NCBI RefSeq assembly: GCF_000214665.1
Contig: NC_015572.1
Location: 2,914,001-2,978,000, forward strand
Reading direction: 5' to 3'
DNA: 64,000 nucleotides
From: Methylomonas methanica MC09
GTDB lineage: Bacteria; Pseudomonadota; Gammaproteobacteria; Methylococcales; Methylomonadaceae
Shown piece after piece: positions 55,491 to 64,000 of the stretch. The position numbers and the translations under genes were made by a program. Each line of letters starts with the position of its first letter. Within the stretch, counting starts at the first letter, position 1. The notes under the pieces were generated by a model that saw only the letters and a program-made list of their open reading frames with translations, was not told the origin of the DNA and searched no databases.

Positions 55491-58400
55491 CTACTCGCCT
55501 TTCATCAATCCCAACAGATCGTCAGCCGACATTTTGCCGCTGATATCCGCACCGTCCAGCAAGCTGTCGGCCAAATCGCGCTTATGGCTGTGCAAGGCAA
55601 CGATTTTTTCTTCAATGGTGTTTTTGGCGATCATCCGGTAAATCGTGACCGGGCGTTGCTGGCCCATGCGGTGGGCGCGATCCGAAGCCTGATCTTCCAC
55701 GGCGGGATTCCACCAGGGGTCCATGTGAATCACGTAATCGGCGGCGGTCAGATTCAAGCCCACCCCGCCGGCTTTCAGGCTGATCAAAAACAACTCGCCC
55801 TCGCCGCGTTGAAAGGCGTCCACCCGTTTTTGCCGTTCCTTAACCGGGGTGCTGCCGTCCAGATACTGATAAGCGATGCCGCGCTGTTCGATGTAACCTT
55901 TGATCAGTTGCAAGTGGTCGACAAACTGGCTGAACACCAAGGCTTTGTGTTTATTATCCAGCAATTCTTCGACAATCTCGCCGAATGCCGCCAGCTTGCT
56001 GCTGGGCAGTTCCAGGTCGGCATTCACCAAACGCGTGTTGCAGCAACTGCGGCGCAATTTGGTAATGGCGGCCAGAATTTGCAGCTGCTTCTGTCCCGGC
56101 GGTGCGTCGCTACTGCCAAGCATGGCGATACTGTCGCGGCGCAGCGCTTCGTAAAACACCTTTTCTTCCTGGCTGAGCTCGATATAGATCGGGATTTCGG
56201 TGCGCGGCGGCAATTCCTGCAGTACCTGGGTTTTGGTGCGGCGCAGGATAAAAGGCTGGATCAGCTTTTTCAGTTGCTGCTTGGCTTGGGTGTTACGGTC
56301 GCGTTCTATCGGACCGGCGAAGCGCTGGTTGAATTGTTCCATCGAACCGAGCAGGCCGGGATTAATGAAACGGAACAGATTCCACAGTTCGCCCAAATGA
56401 TTTTCCAACGGCGTGCCGGTCATGATGATTTTAAACTCCGCCTGCAAATTCATTGCCCCCTGCGAACGGCGAGTGGCGATATTCTTGATCCATTGCGCTT
56501 CGTCGAGTACTGCGGTTTGAAAAGGGATCTCCGCCAACAACTCGGCGACTTGTTCCTGCTGCAGCAAGCCGTAGCTGCAGATCAGCACATCGAAAGGCCG
56601 CAAATTTTCCAGCAAACGCTGACGATCGCCGCCGCCCAACACCATGGGGTTCAACGTGGGAGCGAACCGGCGGGCTTCGTTCTCCCAATTGGCGCACACC
56701 GAGGTCGGCGCCACGATCAGGCTAGGACCCGCCGGCGCCCGCTCCACCAACAAAGCCAGACCCTGCACGGTTTTACCCAAACCCATATCGTCGGCCAGAC
56801 AAGCGCCCACACCCCATTGCGCCAATCTGGCCAGCCAGCGGTAACCGTCCAATTGGTAATCGCGCAATTCGGCCTGAAAGGTGGAAGGCACTTGCGGCCG
56901 GTAATCGCGGGCCTGTTGCAGGCGTTGAATGTGGTTCTGCCAGTGTTTATCCGCTTTAAATCCGGCCTCATCCTGCCAATCTTCCAGCGTCAAGGCTGCC
57001 AACGGATTCAGGCGCACTTTTTTGCCGCTGATCTCCGCGTAAGCTTTTAAATCTTCCAGGCGGCGGCGAAACTCGTCGGTCAGGGCGATGAACTGACCGT
57101 CTTTCAACTGCAGAAACCGGCCTTGCCGATTATCCAGCAAGCCCAGCAGTTGCTGCATATCCAGAATCGTGTCGTCGTTGACTTTCAGTTCGCCCTGCAA
57201 GGCAAACCAGTCGTTGTCGCGCTTGATTTGTACGCTAAAGCCGCTGCCGCTGCTCTGCCCCAGTACTTTGAAACGCACGCCTTCCGGCCACTCCAGCATG
57301 GCCTCGGAATCCGGGAGGGCCTGAGCCTGCAACAAAAATTCCAGGCAAGCCTCCGGATGCTCCAGCAACCAGTCGCCCGCCGAGTCGCGTTCGGCGTCCT
57401 GCAAAGCCGGGCAGGCATTAATCGCGGCGGCGGCCAGACTTTGCTCCCGTTTCAAATCGCGCTGGGTCTGCAGGCGTTTGCCGTCGATTTCCGCCAATAC
57501 GCTTTCCCCACCCTGCCCGGGTTGAAAATAGGCGCCGCCGTCGGCAAACGGCCGTACCAACACGGCTACCCGCAGGCCCTCGCCATGCGGCAACAAATGG
57601 ATGCGCGGCGTGGCGTCGGCCTTGACCTGTTCGGCGGTACTGGAGCTGCCGCCGATATCCGAATGCACCGTCAACAACCCGGAAATGCTGGTCAAGGTTT
57701 GCAACACTTTTTCCTGGGCCGAGGCCGGCACTTCCAAACCTTTGGGGCCGAGCACGCTGTAGACTTTGTGATGGTCGGCGCTAAACTCCACTACCCGCAA
57801 GCGGGTCGGCGTTTCCTTGCTGATATGAAATTTTTGTTCGTGGCCGGGCGCGGGCTCCAGACTGATTTTAATCTTGTCGGTTTTAGGCAGTTTTTTAACC
57901 CGCAATTCGGCTTCGCCTTTTACTACGTCGACCCGCACTTCGTGCGCATCGGCCCAAAACAGCAAGGGATGACCGATCAGCGCTTGCGTAACACTGCTAT
58001 CGAATTCAAAGGAAACCCCGCTGCCGTACCAGCCGGTATCGCGGTATTCCTTGATATGGGCGCAGATTTTATGGTCCTGTTCGGACAGATAATCGAAATT
58101 TTGCCGTTCATGCGCCAGACGCTTTAAAGCTACCGCCCTGCCCTTGCTCCAGCCGCCCTTGGCTTGCTGCTTTTGTTCGCGGGGTTCGATATCGATATGC
58201 TTGTCGCGTTCGTCATAACTTAACAGCCACACCAAACGGGTGGGTTTTTCGGTTTGAGAAGCGGAGGCGGTTTTTTTGTCGCCCACCGGCAAGTTCAACA
58301 AGGCATCCAGCGCCACTTCCCAGTCGGCGCGACTGACGAATAAATCCGCCAGCGCGGCATGCCCCTGCTTGAAAAAATCTTGATCCCATTGCGGCGATTT

Positions 58401-59711
58401 GGCATGTTCCAGGTGACTGAATACTTTTGCCAGTTCCGCCGCCGGCCAGCCATACCCGTTGCCGGCCAGATGACTATACAATTGTTGATCGACCGCTTCG
58501 ACGCGCGTGGCAAAATCGGCTTTGACCCAGAATTTGATCAGCTGCAGCAGCATGGGCTGCAGTAGCGGCATGTGCGCCACCGTTTCCGGCGTGCCGCTTT
58601 CCCGAAAGCCGTTATTCACCCGGTATAGCGCCGGTATCTGCAACAACTCGTCGCGCACCTGCAGGTCGCCTTGCAAGTACTGCAGGAACATCGACAAATA
58701 CTGGTAAACGCCGCTCCAGTAGCCGCCCCCTTTAACCGCCTGATTCAATAATGTGTTTAATTTATTGCGCAGCTTGCTGTCGCCGCTTTTTAATACGGCC
58801 AGCGGATAGAATATACCGGCCAAACCGTAAAAATAAGCGTTACGCTGGCCGCTAAGTTTCCTGAGTTGCGACAAGGCGGTTTCGAATCGGCTGACGGCGC
58901 CCGCATAATCGCCGTGCAGAAACGCCAGCAATGCCGCTATCGCCAGCAACTCCGGGTCGGCGGCGCCTATCAGTAACTCCCCGACCTGCGCCCATTCGCC
59001 GCGCAATAACTTTAACTCCAGAAACAAGCGGGTGAAAACCGAGTCGCGTCTCCCCTCGTCGCTGTCGAGCAATTGCTGAAAAAACGCCTCCAGCTGCGGC
59101 TGTCGGTACAAATAAATCAGTTGATGCAAACAGGCGTAACTGGCCATTTCCGGTAAAATCACCGGGTGATGTTTCTGAAACCAGGCGCTATCAAAAGGGT
59201 TTAAAAACCAGGACAAATATAAATCGATATGACTGGGCAGATTCCCGGGATAACGCCGCCCCAAATCCAGACAGGTTTGCATCTGTTGGTAATCGCCCCG
59301 GTGAAAATGAATGCGCGCTTCGCGAACGCAATCGTCAGCCGTGTTGTAACGGTAATAACTCTGGCTTGACGAACTGAGTGCGAATACCTGGGCCGCATAT
59401 TTTTCGAACTCTTGTTCGGCGACCAATTGCCGGGTAATGCTCTCCACCAGATTGCGGTTGCAGCGGGTGCCGCCCGGGCGAACGTTTTCCTCCAACAAAC
59501 CTTCGGCTATCAAGGGCCGCAGGCGGGCCTTGACGGTTTCCGCCTTGAGTACCCGGTTGCCTTCCTTGATGCCCAGACCGGCCAGGCATTTGCCAATATT
59601 GGTCAAAGAGCAATAGCCGTAATACACCGCCAGCAAGTTGACCAGGATCTGCAAGTCTCCCGGTAGCGCGCGATAGGCATCTAAAAGCTTGGCTTGGTTG
59701 GGTATATGCAT
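55491..59711 (-). CDS. SNF2 family DEAD/DEAH-box helicase
   Basis: This 1406-residue protein is a Swi2/Snf2 ATPase with a long N-terminal part. Residues 1 to about 480 are helical and TPR-like; about 480-940 are the SNF2-associated region; the motor is about 940-1400. Motifs: Walker A ADDMGLGKTV (near 977), Walker B LDEAQWIKN (DEAQ instead of DEAH, near 1072), TGTPLENHLGELWNLF, LISLKAGGVGLNLTAADYVI and DRAHRMGQQRPVTIYR. Bacterial SNF2 proteins of this kind remodel protein-DNA or RNA polymerase complexes; a defence role occurs in some but nothing nearby supports it here. It ends 297 bp upstream of nrdJa. Confidence 0.93.
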   Translation of the reverse strand: MHIPNQAKLLDAYRALPGDLQILVNLLAVYYGYCSLTNIGKCLAGLGIKEGNRVLKAETVKARLRPLIAEGLLEENVRPGGTRCNRNLVESITRQLVAEQEFEKYAAQVFALSSSSQSYYRYNTADDCVREARIHFHRGDYQQMQTCLDLGRRYPGNLPSHIDLYLSWFLNPFDSAWFQKHHPVILPEMASYACLHQLIYLYRQPQLEAFFQQLLDSDEGRRDSVFTRLFLELKLLRGEWAQVGELLIGAADPELLAIAALLAFLHGDYAGAVSRFETALSQLRKLSGQRNAYFYGLAGIFYPLAVLKSGDSKLRNKLNTLLNQAVKGGGYWSGVYQYLSMFLQYLQGDLQVRDELLQIPALYRVNNGFRESGTPETVAHMPLLQPMLLQLIKFWVKADFATRVEAVDQQLYSHLAGNGYGWPAAELAKVFSHLEHAKSPQWDQDFFKQGHAALADLFVSRADWEVALDALLNLPVGDKKTASASQTEKPTRLVWLLSYDERDKHIDIEPREQKQQAKGGWSKGRAVALKRLAHERQNFDYLSEQDHKICAHIKEYRDTGWYGSGVSFEFDSSVTQALIGHPLLFWADAHEVRVDVVKGEAELRVKKLPKTDKIKISLEPAPGHEQKFHISKETPTRLRVVEFSADHHKVYSVLGPKGLEVPASAQEKVLQTLTSISGLLTVHSDIGGSSSTAEQVKADATPRIHLLPHGEGLRVAVLVRPFADGGAYFQPGQGGESVLAEIDGKRLQTQRDLKREQSLAAAAINACPALQDAERDSAGDWLLEHPEACLEFLLQAQALPDSEAMLEWPEGVRFKVLGQSSGSGFSVQIKRDNDWFALQGELKVNDDTILDMQQLLGLLDNRQGRFLQLKDGQFIALTDEFRRRLEDLKAYAEISGKKVRLNPLAALTLEDWQDEAGFKADKHWQNHIQRLQQARDYRPQVPSTFQAELRDYQLDGYRWLARLAQWGVGACLADDMGLGKTVQGLALLVERAPAGPSLIVAPTSVCANWENEARRFAPTLNPMVLGGGDRQRLLENLRPFDVLICSYGLLQQEQVAELLAEIPFQTAVLDEAQWIKNIATRRSQGAMNLQAEFKIIMTGTPLENHLGELWNLFRFINPGLLGSMEQFNQRFAGPIERDRNTQAKQQLKKLIQPFILRRTKTQVLQELPPRTEIPIYIELSQEEKVFYEALRRDSIAMLGSSDAPPGQKQLQILAAITKLRRSCCNTRLVNADLELPSSKLAAFGEIVEELLDNKHKALVFSQFVDHLQLIKGYIEQRGIAYQYLDGSTPVKERQKRVDAFQRGEGELFLISLKAGGVGLNLTAADYVIHMDPWWNPAVEDQASDRAHRMGQQRPVTIYRMIAKNTIEEKIVALHSHKRDLADSLLDGADISGKMSADDLLGLMKGE

Positions 59712-59744
59712 GTACCTACGAAGAGTAATTCAAACAAATCAATA

Positions 59745-59770
59745 AAAAAGCCCGCGGCAGCGGGCTTTTT
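59745..59770 (-). terminator. Intrinsic terminator after mtkB
   Basis: AAAAAGCCCGC-GGCA-GCGGGCTTTTT is a perfect 11-bp stem with a 4-nt loop ending in T residues on both strands. It lies 19 bp after the mtkB stop and 34 bp upstream of the SNF2 start. Confidence 0.9.
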
Positions 59771-59788
59771 GGCAAGACCGTGACCGGC

Positions 59789-60676
59789 TTACAAGTTAGC
59801 CAACACCCTGGCGACGGTTTCGCCCATCGCGGCCGGAGTCGGTGCGATGGTCACACCGAGCTCCTTGAGCATTTCGACTTTTTCCGCCGCCGATTCGCCG
59901 GTCGAAGAAATGATCGCACCGGCATGCCCCATGCGGCGGCCTTTGGGCGCGGTCAGACCGGCAATGTAAGCCACCACCGGCTTGCTCATGTGTTCCTTGG
60001 CGAATAGGCCGGCTTCCACTTCTTGCGGGCCGCCGATTTCGCCTATCATCATGACGACTTTGGTTTCCGGATCCTGTTCGAATTTTTCCAGAATGTCGCG
60101 GTGCGAGCTGCCGTTGATAGGGTCGCCGCCGATGCCGACCGAGGTCGATACGCCAATACCCAAGGCTTTCATTTGATCGGCGGCTTCGTAACCCAAGGTA
60201 CCGGAACGGCCGACGATGCCGACGTTGCCGGGCATGTAAATATGGCCCGGCATAATGCCCAGCATGGACTTGCCCGGGCTGATGGTGCCGGCGCAGTTGG
60301 GGCCGGTCAGCACCATGCGTTTTTCCTTGGGGAATTTGCTCAGGAAGATTTTGACTTTCATCATGTCCTGGGTTGGAATACCGTCGGTAATCGACACGCA
60401 GTATTTGATGCCGGCTTCGGCGGCTTCCATGATGGAATCCGCCGCATAAGCGGGCGGCACGAATACGATGCTGGCTTCGGCGCCGGCCTGTTCCACCGCT
60501 TCCTTGACGGTGTTGAATACCGGCCGCTCCAAATGGGTTTGGCCGCCTTTGCCGGGGGTAATGCCGCCGACCACGTTGGAGCCGTAAGCTATCATTTCCT
60601 GCGCGTGGAAGGTACCGATTTTGCCGGTAAAACCTTGAACGATGATGCGGGTGTCTTTATCGATAAAAATTGCCAT
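59789..60676 (-). CDS. mtkB: Malate-CoA ligase (malate thiokinase) alpha subunit
   Basis: With MtkA this makes malyl-CoA from malate, CoA and ATP in the serine cycle. The 295-residue protein is SucD-like: IVQGFTGKIGTFHAQEMIAY, NVVGGITPGKGG, GPNCAGTISPGKSMLGIMPG and the phosphohistidine region MGHAGAIISS. The sequence reads much closer to methylotroph MtkB than to SucD, and the mcl and sga neighbours support malate over succinate. Confidence 0.93.
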   Translation of the reverse strand: MAIFIDKDTRIIVQGFTGKIGTFHAQEMIAYGSNVVGGITPGKGGQTHLERPVFNTVKEAVEQAGAEASIVFVPPAYAADSIMEAAEAGIKYCVSITDGIPTQDMMKVKIFLSKFPKEKRMVLTGPNCAGTISPGKSMLGIMPGHIYMPGNVGIVGRSGTLGYEAADQMKALGIGVSTSVGIGGDPINGSSHRDILEKFEQDPETKVVMMIGEIGGPQEVEAGLFAKEHMSKPVVAYIAGLTAPKGRRMGHAGAIISSTGESAAEKVEMLKELGVTIAPTPAAMGETVARVLANL

Positions 60677-60685
60677 GTCGTTTCC

Positions 60686-61867
60686 TTAACCTTGTCTAGC
60701 GACTACTTCGTTACGCGCCTGCACTGCTTTCTCGGCGGCTTCCGCCAAGGTTTCGGCCATGATGATGGGTAGACCGCTATCTCTAATGATCTTGCGGCCT
60801 TCCTCGACATTGGTTCCGGACAGACGTACGATCAACGGCACTTGCATGTCGATCTTTTTCACGGCATGCACCACGCCTTCGGCAATCCAGTCGCAACGGT
60901 TGATGCCGGCGAAAATATTCACCAGCATGGCTTTGACGTTTTTATCCTGCAACACCATGCGGAAGGCTTTTTCGGTACGCTCCGCCGAGGCGCCGCCGCC
61001 GACGTCCAAAAAGTTGGCCGGCTCGCCGCCCGCCAGTTTGATCATGTCCATGGTGGCCATGGCCAGACCGGCGCCATTGATCATGCAACCGATATCGCCG
61101 TCCAGACCGACATAGCTCAGGCCTCTATCGGCCGCCGCCATTTCGCGCGGGTCTTCCTGAGTCTTGTCGCGTAGTTCGGAGATTTTTTGACGGCGGAACA
61201 AGGCGTTGTCGTCGAAGCCCATTTTGGCGTCCAGCGCGACGATATCGCCCAGACCGGTTATCACCAGCGGATTGATTTCCACCATATTGGCGTCCAGATC
61301 GCGCATCGCACGATAGCAACCTTGAATTAATTTGACCGCTTGCGGCACTTGATCGGCATTCAGGCCCAAGGCGAAAGCCATTTCGCGGGCTTGGAAGTCC
61401 TGCAAGCCCACGGCGGGTTCGATGTAGATTTTCTTGATCGCTTCCGGATTGTTTTCCGCCAGCTCCTCAATTTCCATACCGCCCTGCGCCGAACCGACCA
61501 TGACGATGCGCTCCTGGGCGCGATCGATCAGCAGGCTGAAATACAGTTCCTTGGCGATATCGGTGCCGGCTTCTACATAAAGACGCAAACATTGCTTGCC
61601 GCCGGGGCCGGTTTGATGGGTGACCAGACGTTTGCCCAATAACGCTTCCGCCGCTTCGCTGATTTCGTCGTGGGTTTTGCAGACCTTGATCCCGCCGGCC
61701 TTGCCGCGCGCGCCGGAATGAATCTGGGCTTTGACCACCCAAACGTGGCCGCCGATTTCCCGCGAACGCTGTACGGCATCTTCCGGGCTATACGCCAGTC
61801 CACCGGCGGCGATTTTTACACCGTATTCGGACAGCAATTGTTTTGCTTGGTACTCATGTATGTCCAT
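60686..61867 (-). CDS. mtkA: Malate-CoA ligase (malate thiokinase) beta subunit
   Basis: The 393-residue SucC-like ATP-grasp protein has [56 protein letters not shown] and [17 protein letters not shown]. It supplies the nucleotide-binding subunit of malate-CoA ligase. The gap to mtkB is 9 nt. A pair of inverted REP units separates it from mcl. Confidence 0.93.
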   Translation of the reverse strand: MDIHEYQAKQLLSEYGVKIAAGGLAYSPEDAVQRSREIGGHVWVVKAQIHSGARGKAGGIKVCKTHDEISEAAEALLGKRLVTHQTGPGGKQCLRLYVEAGTDIAKELYFSLLIDRAQERIVMVGSAQGGMEIEELAENNPEAIKKIYIEPAVGLQDFQAREMAFALGLNADQVPQAVKLIQGCYRAMRDLDANMVEINPLVITGLGDIVALDAKMGFDDNALFRRQKISELRDKTQEDPREMAAADRGLSYVGLDGDIGCMINGAGLAMATMDMIKLAGGEPANFLDVGGGASAERTEKAFRMVLQDKNVKAMLVNIFAGINRCDWIAEGVVHAVKKIDMQVPLIVRLSGTNVEEGRKIIRDSGLPIIMAETLAEAAEKAVQARNEVVARQG

Positions 61868-61896
61868 GGTATCTCTCTTGAATGAATAAGAATCTC

Positions 61897-61973
61897 GTAG
61901 GCTGGATTAAGCACATGCAAAACCCAGCATCTCGATCACGAAGCTGGGTTTTATTTTGTGCAACCCAGCCTAC
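61897..61973. repeat. Inverted pair of REP units (BIME-like) between mcl and mtkA
   Basis: The plus strand from 61897 reads GTAGGCTGGATTAAGCAC, then ACCCAGC, and the minus strand from 61973 reads GTAGGCTGGGTTGCAC, then AACCCAGC. The outer arms (61897-61905 with 61965-61973) and inner arms (61919-61928 with 61943-61952) pair perfectly, so the transcript could fold into a strong double stem. The inner stem with following TTTT could weakly terminate or stabilise mRNA ends. Confidence 0.75.
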
Positions 61974-61981
61974 AATCGGAA

Positions 61982-62935
61982 TTATTTCGTTTTCGCGGCA
62001 ATCGCTTCGGCGGCGCGGACGATATTATTCGCCATGCGCTCGGAGGCCGCATCGATCAAGCGGCCGTCCAGTGCGGCGGCGCCTTTGCCTTGCGCGGCGG
62101 CTTCCTGCAATGCGGCCAGAATACGTTTGGCTTTTTCCACTTCGGCCGCGGGCGGCGTGAACACTTCGTTGGCCAGCGCGATTTGCGAAGGGTGAATGGC
62201 CCATTTGCCTTCGCAACCCAAGGCGGCGGCGCGGCGGGCGGCGGCTTTAAAACCTTCCGGGTCTTTAATGTCGCCGAACGGGCCGTCGATGGGGCGCAAG
62301 CCGTAGGCGCGGCAAGCCACGGTCATGCGGCTGATGGCGGCATGCCACTGGTCACCCGGATAATCCGGATTCAAACCGCCGATATTGACGGTGCGGGCCC
62401 GGTTGCTGGCGGCATAATCGGCCACGCCGAAATGCAGGGCTTCCAAACGACCGCCTATAGCGCCTTGCTTGGCGATATCTTCCACATTGGCCATACCCAA
62501 CGCGGTTTCGATCAGACATTCGATGCCGATTTTATTGCTCAGACCTTGCTGCATTTCCAATTGATTCAGCATGGCGTCTACCATGTATACGTCGCCGTAT
62601 ACGCCGACTTTGGGAATCAACAGGGTTTTGATCTTGGCCCCGGCCTGTTCGACCAAGTCGACCACGTCGCGCACCATGTATTGGGTGTCCAAGCCGTTGA
62701 TGCGTACCGACAGGGTAACGCCGTGACCTTCCCAGTCCAGATCGTTAATGGCTTGAATGACATTTTTGCGAGCTTGCAGCTTATCGTCTGGTGCAACCGC
62801 ATCTTCCAGGTCGAGAAACACAAAATCCACACCGCTTTTTAAGGCTTTTTCGAACATCTCGGGGCTGGAACCCGGCACCGCCAATTCACAGCGTTGAACG
62901 CGTTGGGCATTGGCTTCGTATAATGTGTGGCTCAT
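61982..62935 (-). CDS. mcl: Malyl-CoA lyase
   Basis: Mcl splits malyl-CoA to acetyl-CoA and glyoxylate, the end of the serine cycle. The 317-residue CitE-like TIM barrel has RCELAVPGSSPEMFEKAL, FVFLDLEDAVAPDDK with metal ligands, IGIECLIETALGMANVEDIA, GVADYAASNRAR and KWAIHPSQI. It is the first gene of mcl-mtkA-mtkB. Confidence 0.95.
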   Translation of the reverse strand: MSHTLYEANAQRVQRCELAVPGSSPEMFEKALKSGVDFVFLDLEDAVAPDDKLQARKNVIQAINDLDWEGHGVTLSVRINGLDTQYMVRDVVDLVEQAGAKIKTLLIPKVGVYGDVYMVDAMLNQLEMQQGLSNKIGIECLIETALGMANVEDIAKQGAIGGRLEALHFGVADYAASNRARTVNIGGLNPDYPGDQWHAAISRMTVACRAYGLRPIDGPFGDIKDPEGFKAAARRAAALGCEGKWAIHPSQIALANEVFTPPAAEVEKAKRILAALQEAAAQGKGAAALDGRLIDAASERMANNIVRAAEAIAAKTK

Positions 62936-63158
62936 GTATGTATTCCTACTGGGTTGATATCGACTGGACCATTTCCAGCCCAGGCTATAAATAAAGAACC
63001 CGTCATTTTACTTTCAGGGCAGGCAATGTCAAATGCCGCAGGCCCATGAATTCGCCGTGTTTTCGCCGGAGCCCCATGCAAACGACTTGCTGAAAGCCGG
63101 CAAATATGACACTATCCGGCGATTTTTAGCAGACTAACTCAATTAAAGGAGAAACCTG
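62936..63158. promoter_or_regulatory. Divergent promoter region between mcl and sga
   Basis: This 223 bp region must drive mcl-mtkAB leftwards and sga rightwards. A weak candidate for sga is TTGCTG (63087-63092), 17 bp, CACTAT (63110-63115). No clear operator for a serine-cycle regulator (T-N11-A LysR type) stands out. Confidence 0.45.
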
Positions 63159-64000
63159 ATGGCGGGTCGCAATCACTTATTTATACCGGGTCCAACCAAT
63201 ACCCCCCACGAAGTTCTGAGCGCGATGCATGTACCGATGGAAGATCACCGTTCGCCGATCTTTCCCAATCTGTTTAAACCGCTGCTGGAAGATTTGAAAA
63301 AGGTATTCCGCACCGAAGCCGGCCAATGTTTCGTATTCCCTGCCACAGGCACCGCCGGCTGGGAAGTGGCATTAACCAACTGCCTGAATCCCGGCGATAA
63401 AGTACTGATTTACCGCTTCGGCCAATTTGCCCATTTGTGGATGGACGCCGCCAGAAAACTAGGCTTCGATGTCGAAGCGCACGAAGTCGAATGGGGTAAA
63501 GGCATTCCACTGGATGCAATGGAAGCCCGCCTGAAGGAAGACAAAAACCACGAAATCAAAGCAGTGCTGGCGACTCATAACGAAACCTCGACCGGCGTCA
63601 CCAGCGACATCGCCGGCGTGCGCAAAGCCATGGATGCGGCCGGCCACCCGGCGCTGCTGTTCGTGGACGGCGTCAGCTCTATTGCAAGCCTGGAATTCCG
63701 CATGGACGACTGGGGCGTGGACGGTGCTATCAGCGGTTCGCAAAAAGGTTTTATGCTGCCGGCCGGCGCCGCCATCCTGGCCTTCAGCCAAAAAGCCCTG
63801 GCAGCGGTCGAAACCAGCACTTTTCCGCGCTCGTTTTTCTCGCTGAAAGACCAGATGAATGCCAATAAAGACGGCTATACGCCTTATACGCCATCAACGC
63901 CTATGCTGCACGGATTACGTAAAGCACTGGATCTGTTGCTGGAAGAAGGCATGGACAACGTCTACGCCCGTCATCACCGCCTGGGCGAAGGCGTACGCCG
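63159..64000 (+). CDS. sga: Serine-glyoxylate aminotransferase (partial, C-terminus outside window)
   Basis: Sga transfers the amino group of serine to glyoxylate, giving hydroxypyruvate and glycine in the serine cycle. The frame is open from ATG 63159 (AAAGGAGA upstream) to the window edge, 280 residues. It shows HLFIPGPTNTPHEVLSAMH, VFPATGTAGWEVALTNCL, LLFVDGVSSIASLEFRMDDW and the PLP lysine in SGSQKGFMLPAG. About 110 residues are missing compared with the family. It is divergent from mcl-mtkA-mtkB. Confidence 0.94.
   Translation, partial: MAGRNHLFIPGPTNTPHEVLSAMHVPMEDHRSPIFPNLFKPLLEDLKKVFRTEAGQCFVFPATGTAGWEVALTNCLNPGDKVLIYRFGQFAHLWMDAARKLGFDVEAHEVEWGKGIPLDAMEARLKEDKNHEIKAVLATHNETSTGVTSDIAGVRKAMDAAGHPALLFVDGVSSIASLEFRMDDWGVDGAISGSQKGFMLPAGAAILAFSQKALAAVETSTFPRSFFSLKDQMNANKDGYTPYTPSTPMLHGLRKALDLLLEEGMDNVYARHHRLGEGVR

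Noticed and set aside
55353..57050. 565-codon plus-strand frame opposite the SNF2 gene
   Set aside because: Antisense shadow; the minus strand carries all helicase motifs.

Overview
The window is a gammaproteobacterial chromosome segment, most likely from a type I methanotroph (Methylococcales, Methylomonas or Methylobacter type). The main reason is the right end. There malate-CoA ligase (mtkA, mtkB), malyl-CoA lyase (mcl) and serine-glyoxylate aminotransferase (sga) form a serine-cycle block, while the housekeeping genes (bamA, rnr, rlmB, ispH, rraA, lpxK, kdsB, aroC, prmB, apaH-like) are of gammaproteobacterial type. No methane monooxygenase or hydroxypyruvate reductase is visible, so the methanotroph assignment is an inference. 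Almost all genes lie on the minus strand.

Layout. 0-8.3 kb: 5' part of bamA, a flavocytochrome c sulfide dehydrogenase pair (fccA, fccB) packed behind rnr-rlmB, and an unrecognised 529-residue gene. 8.5-13.8 kb: three envelope genes (small exported protein, giant DUF748/AsmA-like protein, lipoprotein). 13.9-17.6 kb: hslR, rhodanese, ispH, rraA, trhP. 17.7-21.1 kb: rfbBDAC, dTDP-L-rhamnose synthesis. 21.2-23.6 kb: a sensorless histidine kinase overlapping a receiver-TPR regulator. 23.7-25.7 kb: a small accessory patch (GNAT, orphan addiction-module antitoxin, structured repeat, DUF2971). 25.7-31.9 kb: kdsB-trm112-lpxK-exbD-exbB, then MFS, aroC, prmB. 32-36.3 kb: HDOD protein, M20 hydrolase, tRNA-Ser, an ApaH relative that has lost its metal ligands, and a NifX/NafY-type gene behind a possible sigma-54/NifA promoter. 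36.7-40 kb: Na+-pumping oxaloacetate decarboxylase (oadGAB). 40.2-44.5 kb: sugar kinase, LysR regulator, pbpC. 44.7-47.8 kb: an ammonium-transporter/PAS/GGDEF/EAL fusion. 48-51.8 kb: accessory island with two tandem copies of a hairpin-rich repeat and a TIR-like gene cut by an IS1380-family element. 51.9-55.4 kb: split B12-dependent ribonucleotide reductase (nrdJa, nrdJb) with a beta-flower gene between the halves and a double NrdR box upstream. 55.5-59.7 kb: a 1406-residue SNF2 helicase. 59.8-64 kb: the serine-cycle genes.

How the genes fit together. MtkAB and Mcl split malate, through malyl-CoA, into acetyl-CoA and glyoxylate; Sga uses glyoxylate as amino acceptor from serine; Oad converts oxaloacetate to pyruvate while exporting Na+. 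These genes therefore sit around the C4/C3/C2 node of one-carbon assimilation. The strongest unusual features are the ammonium-sensing cyclic-di-GMP fusion, the ApaH pseudoenzyme, the precisely mappable IS insertion in a TIR-like gene, the GTAG-type REP and composite repeats with covarying stems, and the double NrdR operator at 32 bp spacing. All domain calls come from reading motifs by eye; no database search was run.
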